A stretch of DNA of 64,000 nucleotides from an uncultured Flavobacteriales bacterium. GTDB taxonomy: Bacteria; Bacteroidota; Bacteroidia; Flavobacteriales; Schleiferiaceae. The stretch's first letter is position 1. Each line of letters begins with the position of its first letter. A program made the translations under genes and the position numbers. Positions 1-8,734 of this stretch are shown here, in pieces. The notes under the pieces are model-generated. The model did not search any database. It was not told where the DNA came from and saw nothing but the letters and a program-made list of their open reading frames with translations. The stretch spans positions 1-64,000 of the forward strand of contig CALKDS010000001.1 of NCBI GenBank assembly GCA_938084135.1, written 5' to 3'.

Positions 1-745
1 CTGAACCTTTTTTTGTTGTTATAAGAATAACTCCATTAGAAGCCCGCGAACCATAAAGTGCTGTCGCTGCCGCTCCTTTTAATACAGATACTTTATCTAT
101 ATCCTCAGGGTTGATATCCATCGCTGCATTACCGTAGTCATATCCTCCACGACCAGTTTGCTGATCAGAGGTATTAGTGATTGCATTCGAAATTGGAATA
201 CCATCAACCACAAATAAAGCCTGGTTGTTTCCAGTTAAAGAACTGTAACCACGTATTACTACGTTGGCCGAGCCCCCCATGGTACCTGACTGCCTGATGT
301 TCACTCCAGCAACTTTACCGGATAGTGAACTCATGAAGTTAACGTCCTTTACTTTGGATACTTCTGCCCCTCCAACTTCTTGGACGGCGTAACCAATGGA
401 CTTCTTGTCTCTAGAAATACCAAATGCTGTGATAACTACTTCATCCAACTTATTGGAAGAAGTACTTAAAGAAACATCTAATGTATTTCCACTTACTGTA
501 CCTTCTTGCGAGGCATAGCCCATGGAAGAAAATACTAATACGGCATTCTTACCGGCTTTAATGGAGTACTTTCCATCAAAGTTGGTGATTGCGGCATTAT
601 TTGTGCCTTTTTCCTTCACTGATACGGAAGGGACAGGCTCCCCACTTGCTGCATCAGATACAACTCCCGTCACATTCTGCGCTAATGCAGAAAACGAAAA
701 GAATGTAGCGATGGCAAGGGCGAAAAGATTTGCTCTGCGTTTCAT
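1..745 (-). CDS. SusC/RagA-type TonB-dependent outer-membrane receptor (N-terminal part)
   Basis: Only the first 248 codons lie in the window; the gene runs off the left edge. Residues 1-22 form a signal peptide ending in ALAQ. A carboxypeptidase-like regulatory domain follows (about 24-100, starting NVTGVVSDAASGEPVP), then the conserved LDEVVITAFGISRDKKS segment and a plug domain containing VVIRGYSSLTGNNQALFVVDG and VLKGAAATALYGSRASNGV. These are hallmarks of SusC/RagA receptors, which import oligosaccharides or peptides across the outer membrane using TonB energy. The usual partner is a SusD lipoprotein, which would lie outside the window. The start ATG at 743-745 gives a clean signal peptide. 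The substrate cannot be told from this part. Confidence 0.93.
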   Translation of the reverse strand, partial: MKRRANLFALAIATFFSFSALAQNVTGVVSDAASGEPVPSVSVKEKGTNNAAITNFDGKYSIKAGKNAVLVFSSMGYASQEGTVSGNTLDVSLSTSSNKLDEVVITAFGISRDKKSIGYAVQEVGGAEVSKVKDVNFMSSLSGKVAGVNIRQSGTMGGSANVVIRGYSSLTGNNQALFVVDGIPISNAITNTSDQQTGRGGYDYGNAAMDINPEDIDKVSVLKGAAATALYGSRASNGVILITTKKGS

Positions 746-773
746 CTAGGTGTTATTTGAATGTTAAACAGGG

Positions 774-805
774 TAAATATAACGTAATTTTTGATTAAGA
801 AACAA
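774..805 (-). promoter_or_regulatory. Possible promoter of the SusC-like gene
   Basis: On the minus strand TATATTTA (plus 774-781) matches the Bacteroidota -7 box TAnnTTTG at all but the last base. A TTG lies 21 bases upstream (plus 803-805). The leader would be roughly 25 bases. The match is imperfect, so this is tentative. Confidence 0.25.
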
Positions 806-936
806 TCTTAAGCCCCTATTCTCAAGGCGTTTGCCAAAAAGTAGTAAAAAAATTTATAAAATTTGAATGTGAAAATTTAACTTGTGTATTAATTACACTT
901 ATATCGTATTTATTGTACTTGAGACACTTTAAATAC

Positions 937-2406
937 TTATTCTAAGACACTTTTTTTCACTTTTTTAGCGGAATAAAACTCTTTTTTAAATTTTAAGTCC
1001 AAGAAAACTAAAAGAGAAGCTGATCCCCAAACTAAAACTGCAGCTTTATCCATGTCTAAGAAATTATTCAATACCCCATGACAAAAATATGAGACCAAAC
1101 CTAATAAAGCGCAAATCGCGATACTCCGGTCGCTACCGACCTTTAGGGTGTTAACCACCCTGAACCCAGTACTAAAAAGAGCAATTAAAAAAACTAGCAT
1201 TAGTATGAGGCCTGGTAACCCCTGTTCAGCCATTAGCCCTATATATTCACTGTGAGCATTCCCCCTGTTACCAGAATTAGTTGAGATAACCGTCATTTCC
1301 GAAGAATGTTGAAATGGAGCATACTGAAATTGATATGTCCCTGGGCCCCAACCTGTCAACGGGCGTTCTTCAAACATCCTTATTGCCGACATCCATCTAT
1401 TTATTCTCTCTAGATTAGAGGCGTCAGTTGATATATTGGAAATACTCTTAATATGCTCTGAAAAATTATCGGAGGAAACAGTTTCATTTTTTGTAAAGAC
1501 CCTCATCCAATGTTCTTGAGAAACATAAAGAGAGCTAAGCACTATAAAAGACCCGAAAAAAAAATATTTTAAATTAACCTTAAATCTAATGAGGAGATAA
1601 ACCCCAAGAGCTGCGACAATACTAAGCCATGATGCTCTGGAATAAGAAAAAACTGTTGCTATTGTCAAAAGCGTCATTAATCCTGCAGAAAGAACATAAT
1701 TGATAAGTTTTTGATTTTTTAACACCCGATAAATTGCAAATGGAAAAATGAAAGCTAAGGCCATTCCATAAGCAGTGTGTTCTTTGTAAAATGGAAACAT
1801 GACCCATGTGCTTGTCTGCTTACTGAACCCATATTGTGAGTGGACATATAAAGTATACAGGCAAGAAATAGCCAGGCTAATTGCGTAAAGAAGGAAAAAT
1901 CTACTTCTGGCAGTTTTGGACTCAAAAACATTAAACATTGCGAAAAACAATGGTACTACAAACCAAATATTTGATATCCATGATTTAAAAGAGACCATGG
2001 GCATTTCACTAGTGAGGATTGAAAACCCCATCCAACTCAATTGCATCAATAGAGTAATGGATACGGGATGCTTTAGCAAAGACCATGGAAGCTTTCCATT
2101 CTGCAAAAAACGAAGTAAAAGAAAAAAAGTGATTCCTGCTAAAATGGGTTCTGTGGGCAAGCTCACACCAAGGTTAAAAGTAGAATCCTTCAGAGAGATA
2201 GATAGCGGGGTAACTGCTACTACAAACAAAAGAAGACTATTCAAATGGTAAAAAGACCACGCCACGAACAACAGCGCAAATGGTATAGCTGCAACAACAT
2301 AAAACTCTAGTGCCACTGAAAACCCTACAAAAAGAACAAACAGTGCTCCAATTATCCAAATTGGATAATTTTTTAAGATGGGAGACTTTGTTTTAAATCT
2401 TTCCAT
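937..2406 (-). CDS. O-antigen ligase / polymerase-like polytopic membrane protein
   Basis: A 489-residue inner-membrane protein with about 10-12 hydrophobic segments. The large periplasmic loop (about 295-385) carries motifs typical of the Wzy_C / O-antigen ligase family: YSRASW near 254, LTGWGPGTYQF near 351-359 and AHSEYIGLMAEQGLPGL near 384-400. Such proteins polymerise or ligate undecaprenyl-linked glycans to an acceptor. It overlaps the end of the Wzz-like gene by 34 bases and is the last gene of the flippase-sulfotransferase-Wzz cluster, so surface polysaccharide assembly is the likely role. Ligase (WaaL-like) and polymerase (Wzy-like) functions cannot be separated by sequence alone. 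Confidence 0.85.
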   Translation of the reverse strand: MERFKTKSPILKNYPIWIIGALFVLFVGFSVALEFYVVAAIPFALLFVAWSFYHLNSLLLFVVAVTPLSISLKDSTFNLGVSLPTEPILAGITFFLLLRFLQNGKLPWSLLKHPVSITLLMQLSWMGFSILTSEMPMVSFKSWISNIWFVVPLFFAMFNVFESKTARSRFFLLYAISLAISCLYTLYVHSQYGFSKQTSTWVMFPFYKEHTAYGMALAFIFPFAIYRVLKNQKLINYVLSAGLMTLLTIATVFSYSRASWLSIVAALGVYLLIRFKVNLKYFFFGSFIVLSSLYVSQEHWMRVFTKNETVSSDNFSEHIKSISNISTDASNLERINRWMSAIRMFEERPLTGWGPGTYQFQYAPFQHSSEMTVISTNSGNRGNAHSEYIGLMAEQGLPGLILMLVFLIALFSTGFRVVNTLKVGSDRSIAICALLGLVSYFCHGVLNNFLDMDKAAVLVWGSASLLVFLDLKFKKEFYSAKKVKKSVLE

Positions 2407-3383
2407 GTATTTAAAAGAAGGATGACGAGTAAAGTCGATACAAATGTCGCTAGTGAACTAACAACACAAATTAACCATCGAATAGGATATTTCTTTTTAT
2501 CTGCGGGAATAGCTTTGTTAACTCTAAATGTTGCAGGCATAACCTGTCTAGCATCAACACTTGATTGATTGAGCTTGGTTCGAATCTTCACTTCCTCCTC
2601 TTTCATCAAATGCAACTCGTCTCGCAGAGAAACATACCTACCACCATATTTTGCCAATGTATCTAAAACCGCCTTTAACTGATCAATAGTCCTCTCAGGA
2701 CGGCCCTCAGCTATGGCAGTTGCATATTGTTCTGAAACAACCATAGATTGACTTTCATACTCATGAACTCCTTTCTGACGCAGCTTTTTGATTTCGCTCT
2801 CCATCTTTCCCATTTCTTGACGGACTTTATTATACTCTTTTTCCACAATATTGTAACCAACTAAAGCCCTATCTCTTTGAATACGACTCTTTACACGATC
2901 CAATAAATTTGTAATCGAATTTGCTATATCTGATGCTAATTGTGGGTCCTTGTCAAGAACATTTATCTCAACACTCATAAACTGAGTACGACCAAAAGAT
3001 ATTTTATCAGAATATTCCTCAAATAGATCTGTCCTAATAGTTGCACTGGTTAAATCCAAATCATAATGCTCAGTAAGATTAAATTTCCTTGTTATGGTGT
3101 CAAAAATAACATCTGAATTCAAAATCTGAATTAATTGTTCCGCTTGCTCCTCTGCGCCAAATTCAAGAAAATCTTGATCTTGATATGAATCTTGAGGAAG
3201 TAGAGCTTTTGAAGGCGAATTTGTTGTTGAAGGAAAAACAATTACTGTAGATTCATATAGCGGGTCAATAAAAACAGGCATTGACCCTATCGCTCCAGCA
3301 AGTCCAGCCAAAAAAGGTATTACCAATAATGGTTTTCGCCATTTGAACAAAAAGTGAAGAAGGTTTTGAGAAGTAGCATCCAT
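2373..3383 (-). CDS. Wzz-type polysaccharide chain-length determinant protein
   Basis: A 336-residue protein with one membrane segment near each end (about 18-37 and 305-328) and a long periplasmic region with coiled-coil heptads in the middle, the layout of Wzz/PCP proteins that set glycan chain length. The C-terminal helix is preceded by IPADKKKYPIRW, the Pro-containing motif typical of the family. There is no tyrosine-kinase domain. I chose the ATG at 3381-3383 because the upstream in-frame start at 3422 would overlap the sulfotransferase and put a charged stretch before the first membrane helix. It sits 10 bases after the sulfotransferase stop. Confidence 0.85.
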   Translation of the reverse strand: MDATSQNLLHFLFKWRKPLLVIPFLAGLAGAIGSMPVFIDPLYESTVIVFPSTTNSPSKALLPQDSYQDQDFLEFGAEEQAEQLIQILNSDVIFDTITRKFNLTEHYDLDLTSATIRTDLFEEYSDKISFGRTQFMSVEINVLDKDPQLASDIANSITNLLDRVKSRIQRDRALVGYNIVEKEYNKVRQEMGKMESEIKKLRQKGVHEYESQSMVVSEQYATAIAEGRPERTIDQLKAVLDTLAKYGGRYVSLRDELHLMKEEEVKIRTKLNQSSVDARQVMPATFRVNKAIPADKKKYPIRWLICVVSSLATFVSTLLVILLLNTWKDLKQSLPS

Positions 3384-3393
3384 TAAATTAAAC

Positions 3394-4317
3394 TTAAGTC
3401 CACAAAGATAGACTTCTTCCAACGAGTGATTCTAATTCGTGGATATCATCTACAAAATATTTCATTGCTTTTTTTCGATTATCGGAGGATAATTGTTCAG
3501 ATTCTTCCTTAAAGAGAGCTTTTTTCAAAAAAAGATGTAATCTCTTGGGTAATACATTTTTTAATCGCTTTAATTCTAAACGAAGAATTAATCGATTCAA
3601 AACTGGAGATTTTGGATCCTGACTTTCATGATTTTTTACTTCACCAAGTATCGGGCTGCTTTCCACTCCCCAAAATTCACAAACATCATTCCAGCTTTTT
3701 TGCGGACTATTAAAAAAGACCTCATAAATATCTACCCTGAGTAGATCTGCATCAAAATTTTTCATCCAGCGCTTTAAACTCTCAGAATAACGACTTAAAT
3801 GATAAAAATTATGACTTTTTCCCCATAAAGATTTCGTTGAAAAATCTTTTTCTAACTCCTCCAAAAACGAACCCGAAACAAGGCCATATTTTCTAGACAT
3901 TCTATAATGAGACCATGCCCTATCGACGGGATTTCTTAAAATAATTGAAATTTTCCCATTGGGGCATGCCCGTTTGACTTCTTCAGCTGCATTTTTGCTC
4001 CAGAAATAACTTGTAGAGCATTCTGCTAACTTTTGTCCTGGTCTTGCATGTTCGAATAAACGAGTATAACTATTTTGATCTCTCACAAAATCTTGATGAA
4101 CAAACTCCAGTCGATCTTTTAACCAATAACTTTTAGGTAATCTTGGTGAGATGGCGTTAAATTCTGAAGAAAAATTGTTGACGTCAATATCAGTCGAAAA
4201 AAAATTAGGTTCTTTTATTTTTGACAAAGCGATATTTGGATTTTCACTCATCCAATGAGCAATGGTTGTAGTACCCGCTTTGGCAGCACCAATCAAAAAT
4301 ATATCAGGATTCACCAT
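3394..4317 (-). CDS. PAPS-dependent sulfotransferase
   Basis: A 307-residue soluble protein of the sulfotransferase family. The N-terminal IGAAKAGTTTIAHWM (about 9-23) is the 5'-phosphosulfate-binding loop, and ISIILRNPVDRAWSHYRMS (about 122-140) is the 3'-phosphate-binding motif. These enzymes move sulfate from PAPS to a hydroxyl or amino group of a glycan or other acceptor. It lies 3 bases after the flippase and just before the Wzz-like gene, so a sulfated surface polysaccharide is a reasonable inference. Sulfated exopolysaccharides are common in marine bacteria. The acceptor is unknown, and PAPS synthesis genes are not in the window. Confidence 0.88.
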   Translation of the reverse strand: MVNPDIFLIGAAKAGTTTIAHWMSENPNIALSKIKEPNFFSTDIDVNNFSSEFNAISPRLPKSYWLKDRLEFVHQDFVRDQNSYTRLFEHARPGQKLAECSTSYFWSKNAAEEVKRACPNGKISIILRNPVDRAWSHYRMSRKYGLVSGSFLEELEKDFSTKSLWGKSHNFYHLSRYSESLKRWMKNFDADLLRVDIYEVFFNSPQKSWNDVCEFWGVESSPILGEVKNHESQDPKSPVLNRLILRLELKRLKNVLPKRLHLFLKKALFKEESEQLSSDNRKKAMKYFVDDIHELESLVGRSLSLWT

Positions 4318-4320
4318 TTT

Positions 4321-5622
4321 TTAACGCCAAAAAATTAATGTTCGTATTCCCGTTTGTTTATATCCAATTAAAAGAGCCCAGATATTCCAAATTATCATTG
4401 TCGAAGAGGTGGCCCAAGCTGCGCCCTTAAGTCCAAAAAGAGGAATAAGTAAAATATTTGCAGAAATATTAATAATTGCAGCATAAATCATCGTATTACG
4501 GGCTTTTTTTTCATTTCCAGTCATATTTAAAAGGTACATTACTGGACCACAAAGAGCATTTATAATTTGACCAAAACAAAGAATTCTAAGAACAGACAAT
4601 GAGCCTTCAAACCCCTCTCCAAAAATGGATAACAAAAATTGCCCGAAAAACATTATTCCAAGAAAAAGAGGAATACCCACAATCGTATTTATTAATGAAG
4701 CCTTATGAATAATAGACTGAAGCTCTTTAGCCTTTTTATTTATCCATAAAGATGAAATCTGCGGAGCAATCCTCGCGTTGATAGCAAATTGGGTAAATGT
4801 TATAAGGGTAGCTATCTTGAAAGCTACTCTGTAATTTGCAACATCTTCAGCAGACATAAAATAACTGACTGTCAAAGTATCTGACCATGACATTATCATA
4901 AATAATGTTCCCGTTAAGAACATAGATGTAGCGCTTGATGCATGATTTTTTAATGAACGCCAACTTTTATGAAAAAGAGGGCCATAAAATCGAATGCTTA
5001 TAAACGCAAAAAAAGAGATAATAAATAAAAACCCCATAGGTAAAATTTCGCGAGGAAATATTAGTAAAAATGCTTCTCTTGAAAGAAAAAAATGATCAGG
5101 GAATAGATACATTAGAAGAGAAATAAGCCCTAAGAAAAAACTAGTTTGGAAAACACCATATAATAACCATTGTTTCCTCGCGCGCAGGTATTCAGAGTGA
5201 ATTTGAAAAAGTGAAAAGAATGGCAAAGTCAATGCGGTCATTCTTAGAACAAGCCCAAGACCAAAATCATTAAAAAAATCTTCAAGGATATCCGCAGACA
5301 AAAAAAGTATTAATGCAAACGCTAAAGAACTTAGTCCAACAAAACTTTGAACTTTTCTTATAAAATTCCAACCATCTTGTTCATTCATATTAGGAATTTC
5401 TCTTACTGCCAGGCCATCTGTCCCCCATTTAGATAATGCAGCAAGAATACTCAAGAATGTAAATGCAACTTCAAAAAGCCCATAAGTACCAGGACCAAAA
5501 ATATTTATAACTACCCACACAAAAGAGTAGCCACCTACCGCGCCGAGTATTTTTAAAACTAATACCAGAGAACTGCTCTTCAGCATAGAATTCCAATCAG
5601 TATTCAAAAATTTGACAGACAT
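4321..5622 (-). CDS. Wzx-like polysaccharide flippase (MOP superfamily)
   Basis: A 433-residue polytopic protein with about 12-14 hydrophobic segments and no large soluble domain. It begins with a short charged stretch followed by VLVLKILGAVGGYSFVWVVI, typical of oligosaccharide flippases, and has the internal two-fold layout of the family. It would move lipid-linked repeat units across the inner membrane. The ATG at 5620-5622 is chosen because the earlier in-frame start (5661) would overlap the divergent glycosyltransferase and its promoter. The start also lies 4 bases after a near-perfect -7 box. It is the first gene of the minus-strand polysaccharide cluster. Confidence 0.85.
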   Translation of the reverse strand: MSVKFLNTDWNSMLKSSSLVLVLKILGAVGGYSFVWVVINIFGPGTYGLFEVAFTFLSILAALSKWGTDGLAVREIPNMNEQDGWNFIRKVQSFVGLSSLAFALILFLSADILEDFFNDFGLGLVLRMTALTLPFFSLFQIHSEYLRARKQWLLYGVFQTSFFLGLISLLMYLFPDHFFLSREAFLLIFPREILPMGFLFIISFFAFISIRFYGPLFHKSWRSLKNHASSATSMFLTGTLFMIMSWSDTLTVSYFMSAEDVANYRVAFKIATLITFTQFAINARIAPQISSLWINKKAKELQSIIHKASLINTIVGIPLFLGIMFFGQFLLSIFGEGFEGSLSVLRILCFGQIINALCGPVMYLLNMTGNEKKARNTMIYAAIINISANILLIPLFGLKGAAWATSSTMIIWNIWALLIGYKQTGIRTLIFWR

Positions 5623-5643
5623 GGGACAAAGGTCATACTTTTG
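5611..5643 (+). promoter_or_regulatory. Bacteroidota-type promoter (TTTG-N21-TACTTTTG) of the GT4 gene
   Basis: TTTG at 5611-5614 and a perfect TAnnTTTG box (TACTTTTG, 5636-5643) are separated by 21 bases, as expected for the -33/-7 elements of the Bacteroidota housekeeping sigma factor. Only 5 bases (AGGTA) lie between the box and the ATG at 5649, so the transcript would be leaderless or nearly so. Confidence 0.6.
5627..5634 (-). promoter_or_regulatory. Possible -7 box of the flippase cluster
   Basis: GACCTTTG on the minus strand differs from TAnnTTTG at the first base and lies 4 bases before the flippase ATG. That is the spacing seen for the perfect boxes elsewhere in the window. It interleaves with the promoter of the divergent glycosyltransferase. 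Confidence 0.35.
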
Positions 5644-5648
5644 AGGTA

Positions 5649-6803
5649 ATGCCCCAATCAATTACAATAGCTATTAATGGCCGCTGGCTTCTTGCTGGAA
5701 AACTAGAGGGTACAGGATGGTATAGTCATAGTATTATAAAGCTATTAATTGAGTTTCATCCTGAAGTCGATTGGCATATTTTCTATGACCGAACCCCTAA
5801 GCCGCCTCACATTTATCCTGGTGTGAAATACCATGTGCTAAGACCAGCAGCAAGACATCCCTGGCTCTGGAGTTTCTGGAATGAATGGCTTGTTCCAAAA
5901 AAATTAATGAGAATAAAAGCTTCTATTTATTGGTCTCCAGACGGATTATTACCGAGTAGAAAATCATTGAAAGACAATCAAATAAAACTAATCACAACAA
6001 TTCATGATTTAAATTTTATTCACAGACCTAAGGATATACCATTAAGAATTGGCGACTATTATCGACAAGTATGCGAACGATCTGCTAAAGAATCTGACAG
6101 AATTTTAGCAGTATCTGAAACCACAAAAAATGATATAATTTTAACTTATTCCATAAAGAATAAAGATATTGATGTAACCTATAATGCTCCTCAGAAGGAC
6201 TTTACTCCTCTCTCGGAAAAAGAAAAAAAGTCGGCTCAAAAAAAATTTGCAAACGGGAATCCCTATTTCTGCTTTCTAGGTGCATTTACTCGAAGAAAAA
6301 ATTTAAAAACTCTTGTAGAAGCATTTAATAAGTGGACTTTATTGAACCCAAAAAGCAAGCATCAATTGGTTATTGCTGGAAGGCCTCTTCACGAAGATGA
6401 GGAATTGAATAATGCCTTAAAAAATGGCAAGAAAAGAATTCTGCTTCCAGGATTTATTTCTAGAGATCAATTAAATGATTTTTTTGGAGGTGCGACAGCA
6501 TTTGTTTTTCCAAGTTATTTCGAAGGTTTCGGTATTCCAATAATCGAAGCTATGGCATCAAATTGTTTGGTCTTATCATCTAATTCTTCATGTATGCCTG
6601 AAATTGCAAATGATGCTGCACACTATTCGCGACCGGAAAATATAGAAGATTGGATATCAGCATTAAATTTTGCAATACAAAATGAAGAAGATGTGAAATT
6701 GCTCAAAGTAAAAGGGTTAGAGCGAGCAAAATACTTTAAATGGGAACACTCTGCAGATCAAGTTTGGGAATCTTTCGAAAAAATTTTATCTAATGAACGT
6801 TAA
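5649..6803 (+). CDS. Glycosyltransferase family 4 (GT-B fold)
   Basis: A 384-residue cytoplasmic glycosyltransferase. The C-terminal half has the GT4 donor-site pattern: FLGAFTRRKNLKTLVEAF (about 210-227), LPGFISRDQLNDFF and FPSYFEGFGIPIIEAMASN (about 288-306), with the E-x7-E motif. The N-terminal half (INGRWLLAGKLEGTGWYS) resembles mannosyl/rhamnosyl transferases acting on GDP- or dTDP-sugars. It is divergent from the flippase-sulfotransferase-ligase cluster with only 26 bases between starts, which suggests it adds a sugar to the same polysaccharide. The donor sugar cannot be assigned. Confidence 0.88.
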   Translation: MPQSITIAINGRWLLAGKLEGTGWYSHSIIKLLIEFHPEVDWHIFYDRTPKPPHIYPGVKYHVLRPAARHPWLWSFWNEWLVPKKLMRIKASIYWSPDGLLPSRKSLKDNQIKLITTIHDLNFIHRPKDIPLRIGDYYRQVCERSAKESDRILAVSETTKNDIILTYSIKNKDIDVTYNAPQKDFTPLSEKEKKSAQKKFANGNPYFCFLGAFTRRKNLKTLVEAFNKWTLLNPKSKHQLVIAGRPLHEDEELNNALKNGKKRILLPGFISRDQLNDFFGGATAFVFPSYFEGFGIPIIEAMASNCLVLSSNSSCMPEIANDAAHYSRPENIEDWISALNFAIQNEEDVKLLKVKGLERAKYFKWEHSADQVWESFEKILSNER

Positions 6804-7377
6804 ACAGCTATTAACTGCGGGATTAGATGAAGCAGGAAGAGGCTGCCTAGCTGGCCCGGTAGTGGCTAGCGCAGTTATTTGGCCTGAAGGATTACAATTA
6901 AAAGGACTCACTGATTCTAAAAAACTAAACGCCAATAAAAGAGCTTCATTTAGAAAAAAACTTGAAGAAATACTTCCAAAAGGAAGTTGGGCCATTGGAG
7001 TTTCCAGCTCAGGAGAAATAGATAAAATAAATATACTCGAAGCTACTTTTTTAGCAATGCACAGGGCCATTGCAAAATTAAAACCTCAACCTAATTTACT
7101 TTTAATTGATGGGAATAGATTTAGGCCATATCTGAATATCACCTACCGTTGTGAAATAAAAGGGGATGCGCGATTTCAAGCAATATCAGCTGCAAGTATA
7201 TTTGCGAAAACATATCGTGATCAAATCATGCTGGAAGCTCATCTGGAAAATCCGCAATATGAATGGAATGCTAATAAAGGTTACCCAAGTAGAAAACATA
7301 AGATAGCGATGATGAGATATGGCTTGTCAAAAATTCATCGCACAAGCTTTAAATGGCGAAATCCGGAAATAAAATAA
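6793..7377 (+). CDS. rnhB: Ribonuclease HII
   Basis: Cleaves the RNA strand of RNA-DNA hybrids and starts removal of ribonucleotides from DNA. The 194 residues match the family length. The catalytic DEDD residues are visible as D12 and E13 (GLDEAGRG), D106 (LLIDGNRF) and D125 (KGDARFQAISAASIFAK). TDSKKLN (40-46) and KGYPSRKH near the C-terminus are also conserved. It overlaps the end of the glycosyltransferase gene by 11 bases, so the two are probably co-transcribed although unrelated in function. Confidence 0.96.
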   Translation: MNVKQLLTAGLDEAGRGCLAGPVVASAVIWPEGLQLKGLTDSKKLNANKRASFRKKLEEILPKGSWAIGVSSSGEIDKINILEATFLAMHRAIAKLKPQPNLLLIDGNRFRPYLNITYRCEIKGDARFQAISAASIFAKTYRDQIMLEAHLENPQYEWNANKGYPSRKHKIAMMRYGLSKIHRTSFKWRNPEIK

Positions 7378-7390
7378 GATTTTTTAATAA

Positions 7391-8728
7391 ATGAATAGAG
7401 ATCGAAAAATCCACAAAGAATACCTTAAAATTCTATTTATCATAGGGGTCTTATTAATAATATCAAATTGCACAAATAAATCAAAAGGAATTAATAAGCT
7501 CGAGGCTATTCCTGCAAACGCAATGATTTTAGCTTCAATAGATAATATTGCATCATTAAATTTCTCTTTGATGGAAATGCAGCAATTACCAAATCTGAAA
7601 AGCTTACAATTTTTATTTGAAAATATTGAAAATCATTTAAACGGCGACTTCCTGATAAGCTTTCACCCTATTGGAGCAAAAGATTTTCATTGGCTTATTA
7701 GTATTCCAAGAACGTCAGCTGAATCCTGGCATCCCTCGGTGTTGTCAAAAGAAAAAAACCTTAAACGTCGTTCATACTCAGTTGGCACAATATGGAATAC
7801 CGAGTCCATATCACTAGGCCAGACTGCCAACTACCTATTATTGAGCACATCTTCAATTCTAACAGAGGAAAGCATTCGACAAATTGAAAAAGGTGGAGGT
7901 CAAGATTCCTATAAATCTTTTGAGGACCTTCCCTATAAATTGTTAAACAACGATTTCATAACTATTTCCAACGATGACAATGCTAATAATTTGTCGATTT
8001 TTTATCCTTTTTATAGAAAAAAAAGAATAAATGATATACTTCGAAAATATCGTTTAGATCAGAACACAAGTCTTTCTTGGAATTTTTTGGAAGCTGGGGA
8101 TAGTAGCTCTTTCATTGCTCTATCTGATGAATTTGATATTTCCAAAACCTCCTTAGATTTTTTAAAACACTCTTTGCCAGTTTCTTTCCCCGGGTGGAAA
8201 TGGATGGTACCTGAGCTTAATTGGGGAGCTTGGATTATATCTGATTCGGAGTTTTCATTTAATAATAAAACCATTTCATCGCAGGTATTTGGAGAGTTGT
8301 GCTTCAAAGGAAATAGAAATAAATCCTGGAAAGCAAATGTCTATTATTCAAAACATGAAAAACTATTAATTCCCAATTGGACAAGCTCAAATAAATTTGA
8401 AATTAAACACTTGGATCAAGTATCTAACCCATCAGTCGATCAATACTTTAAAAGTTTTGGGCCATTTTTAGTCTCAGTAATTGACAGTAATCAGTTTAAT
8501 CGTTACGCATCATTTCTTGAAGTCGTTAGAACAGATACCCAAGAAAAGCAATACCAAGAGGCAATTCATTGGCTTCAAAGTCAACCAGCTGAAGCCAATG
8601 CTTGGTGGGTATCAAATACAATGATCAAAAACAGCGTTGAGACAACTAGTCAATGGCAAGGCCTATCATTGCAAATTTTGAATGGTAATGGAATCTGGTG
8701 TGCTTCTTCTGCGAAACAAAATCATTAA
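7391..8728 (+). CDS. Predicted lipoprotein of unknown function
   Basis: I do not recognise a specific family. The 445-residue product has a positively charged start, a hydrophobic segment (about 14-24) and a lipobox-like ISNC with Cys27, so it is probably a lipoprotein facing the periplasm or the surface. The mature part opens with LEAIPANAMILASIDN, which resembles the start of DUF3352-like periplasmic proteins; this resemblance is weak. There are no repeats or further membrane segments. It follows rnhB by 13 bases on the same strand and ends 6 bases from the convergent glucosaminidase gene. Confidence 0.7.
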   Translation: MNRDRKIHKEYLKILFIIGVLLIISNCTNKSKGINKLEAIPANAMILASIDNIASLNFSLMEMQQLPNLKSLQFLFENIENHLNGDFLISFHPIGAKDFHWLISIPRTSAESWHPSVLSKEKNLKRRSYSVGTIWNTESISLGQTANYLLLSTSSILTEESIRQIEKGGGQDSYKSFEDLPYKLLNNDFITISNDDNANNLSIFYPFYRKKRINDILRKYRLDQNTSLSWNFLEAGDSSSFIALSDEFDISKTSLDFLKHSLPVSFPGWKWMVPELNWGAWIISDSEFSFNNKTISSQVFGELCFKGNRNKSWKANVYYSKHEKLLIPNWTSSNKFEIKHLDQVSNPSVDQYFKSFGPFLVSVIDSNQFNRYASFLEVVRTDTQEKQYQEAIHWLQSQPAEANAWWVSNTMIKNSVETTSQWQGLSLQILNGNGIWCASSAKQNH

Positions 8729-8734
8729 AAAATA

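Noticed and set aside
522-749. Open frame of 75 codons on the plus strand
   Set aside because: It lies fully opposite the SusC-like receptor signal and regulatory domain, which has clear homology on the minus strand.
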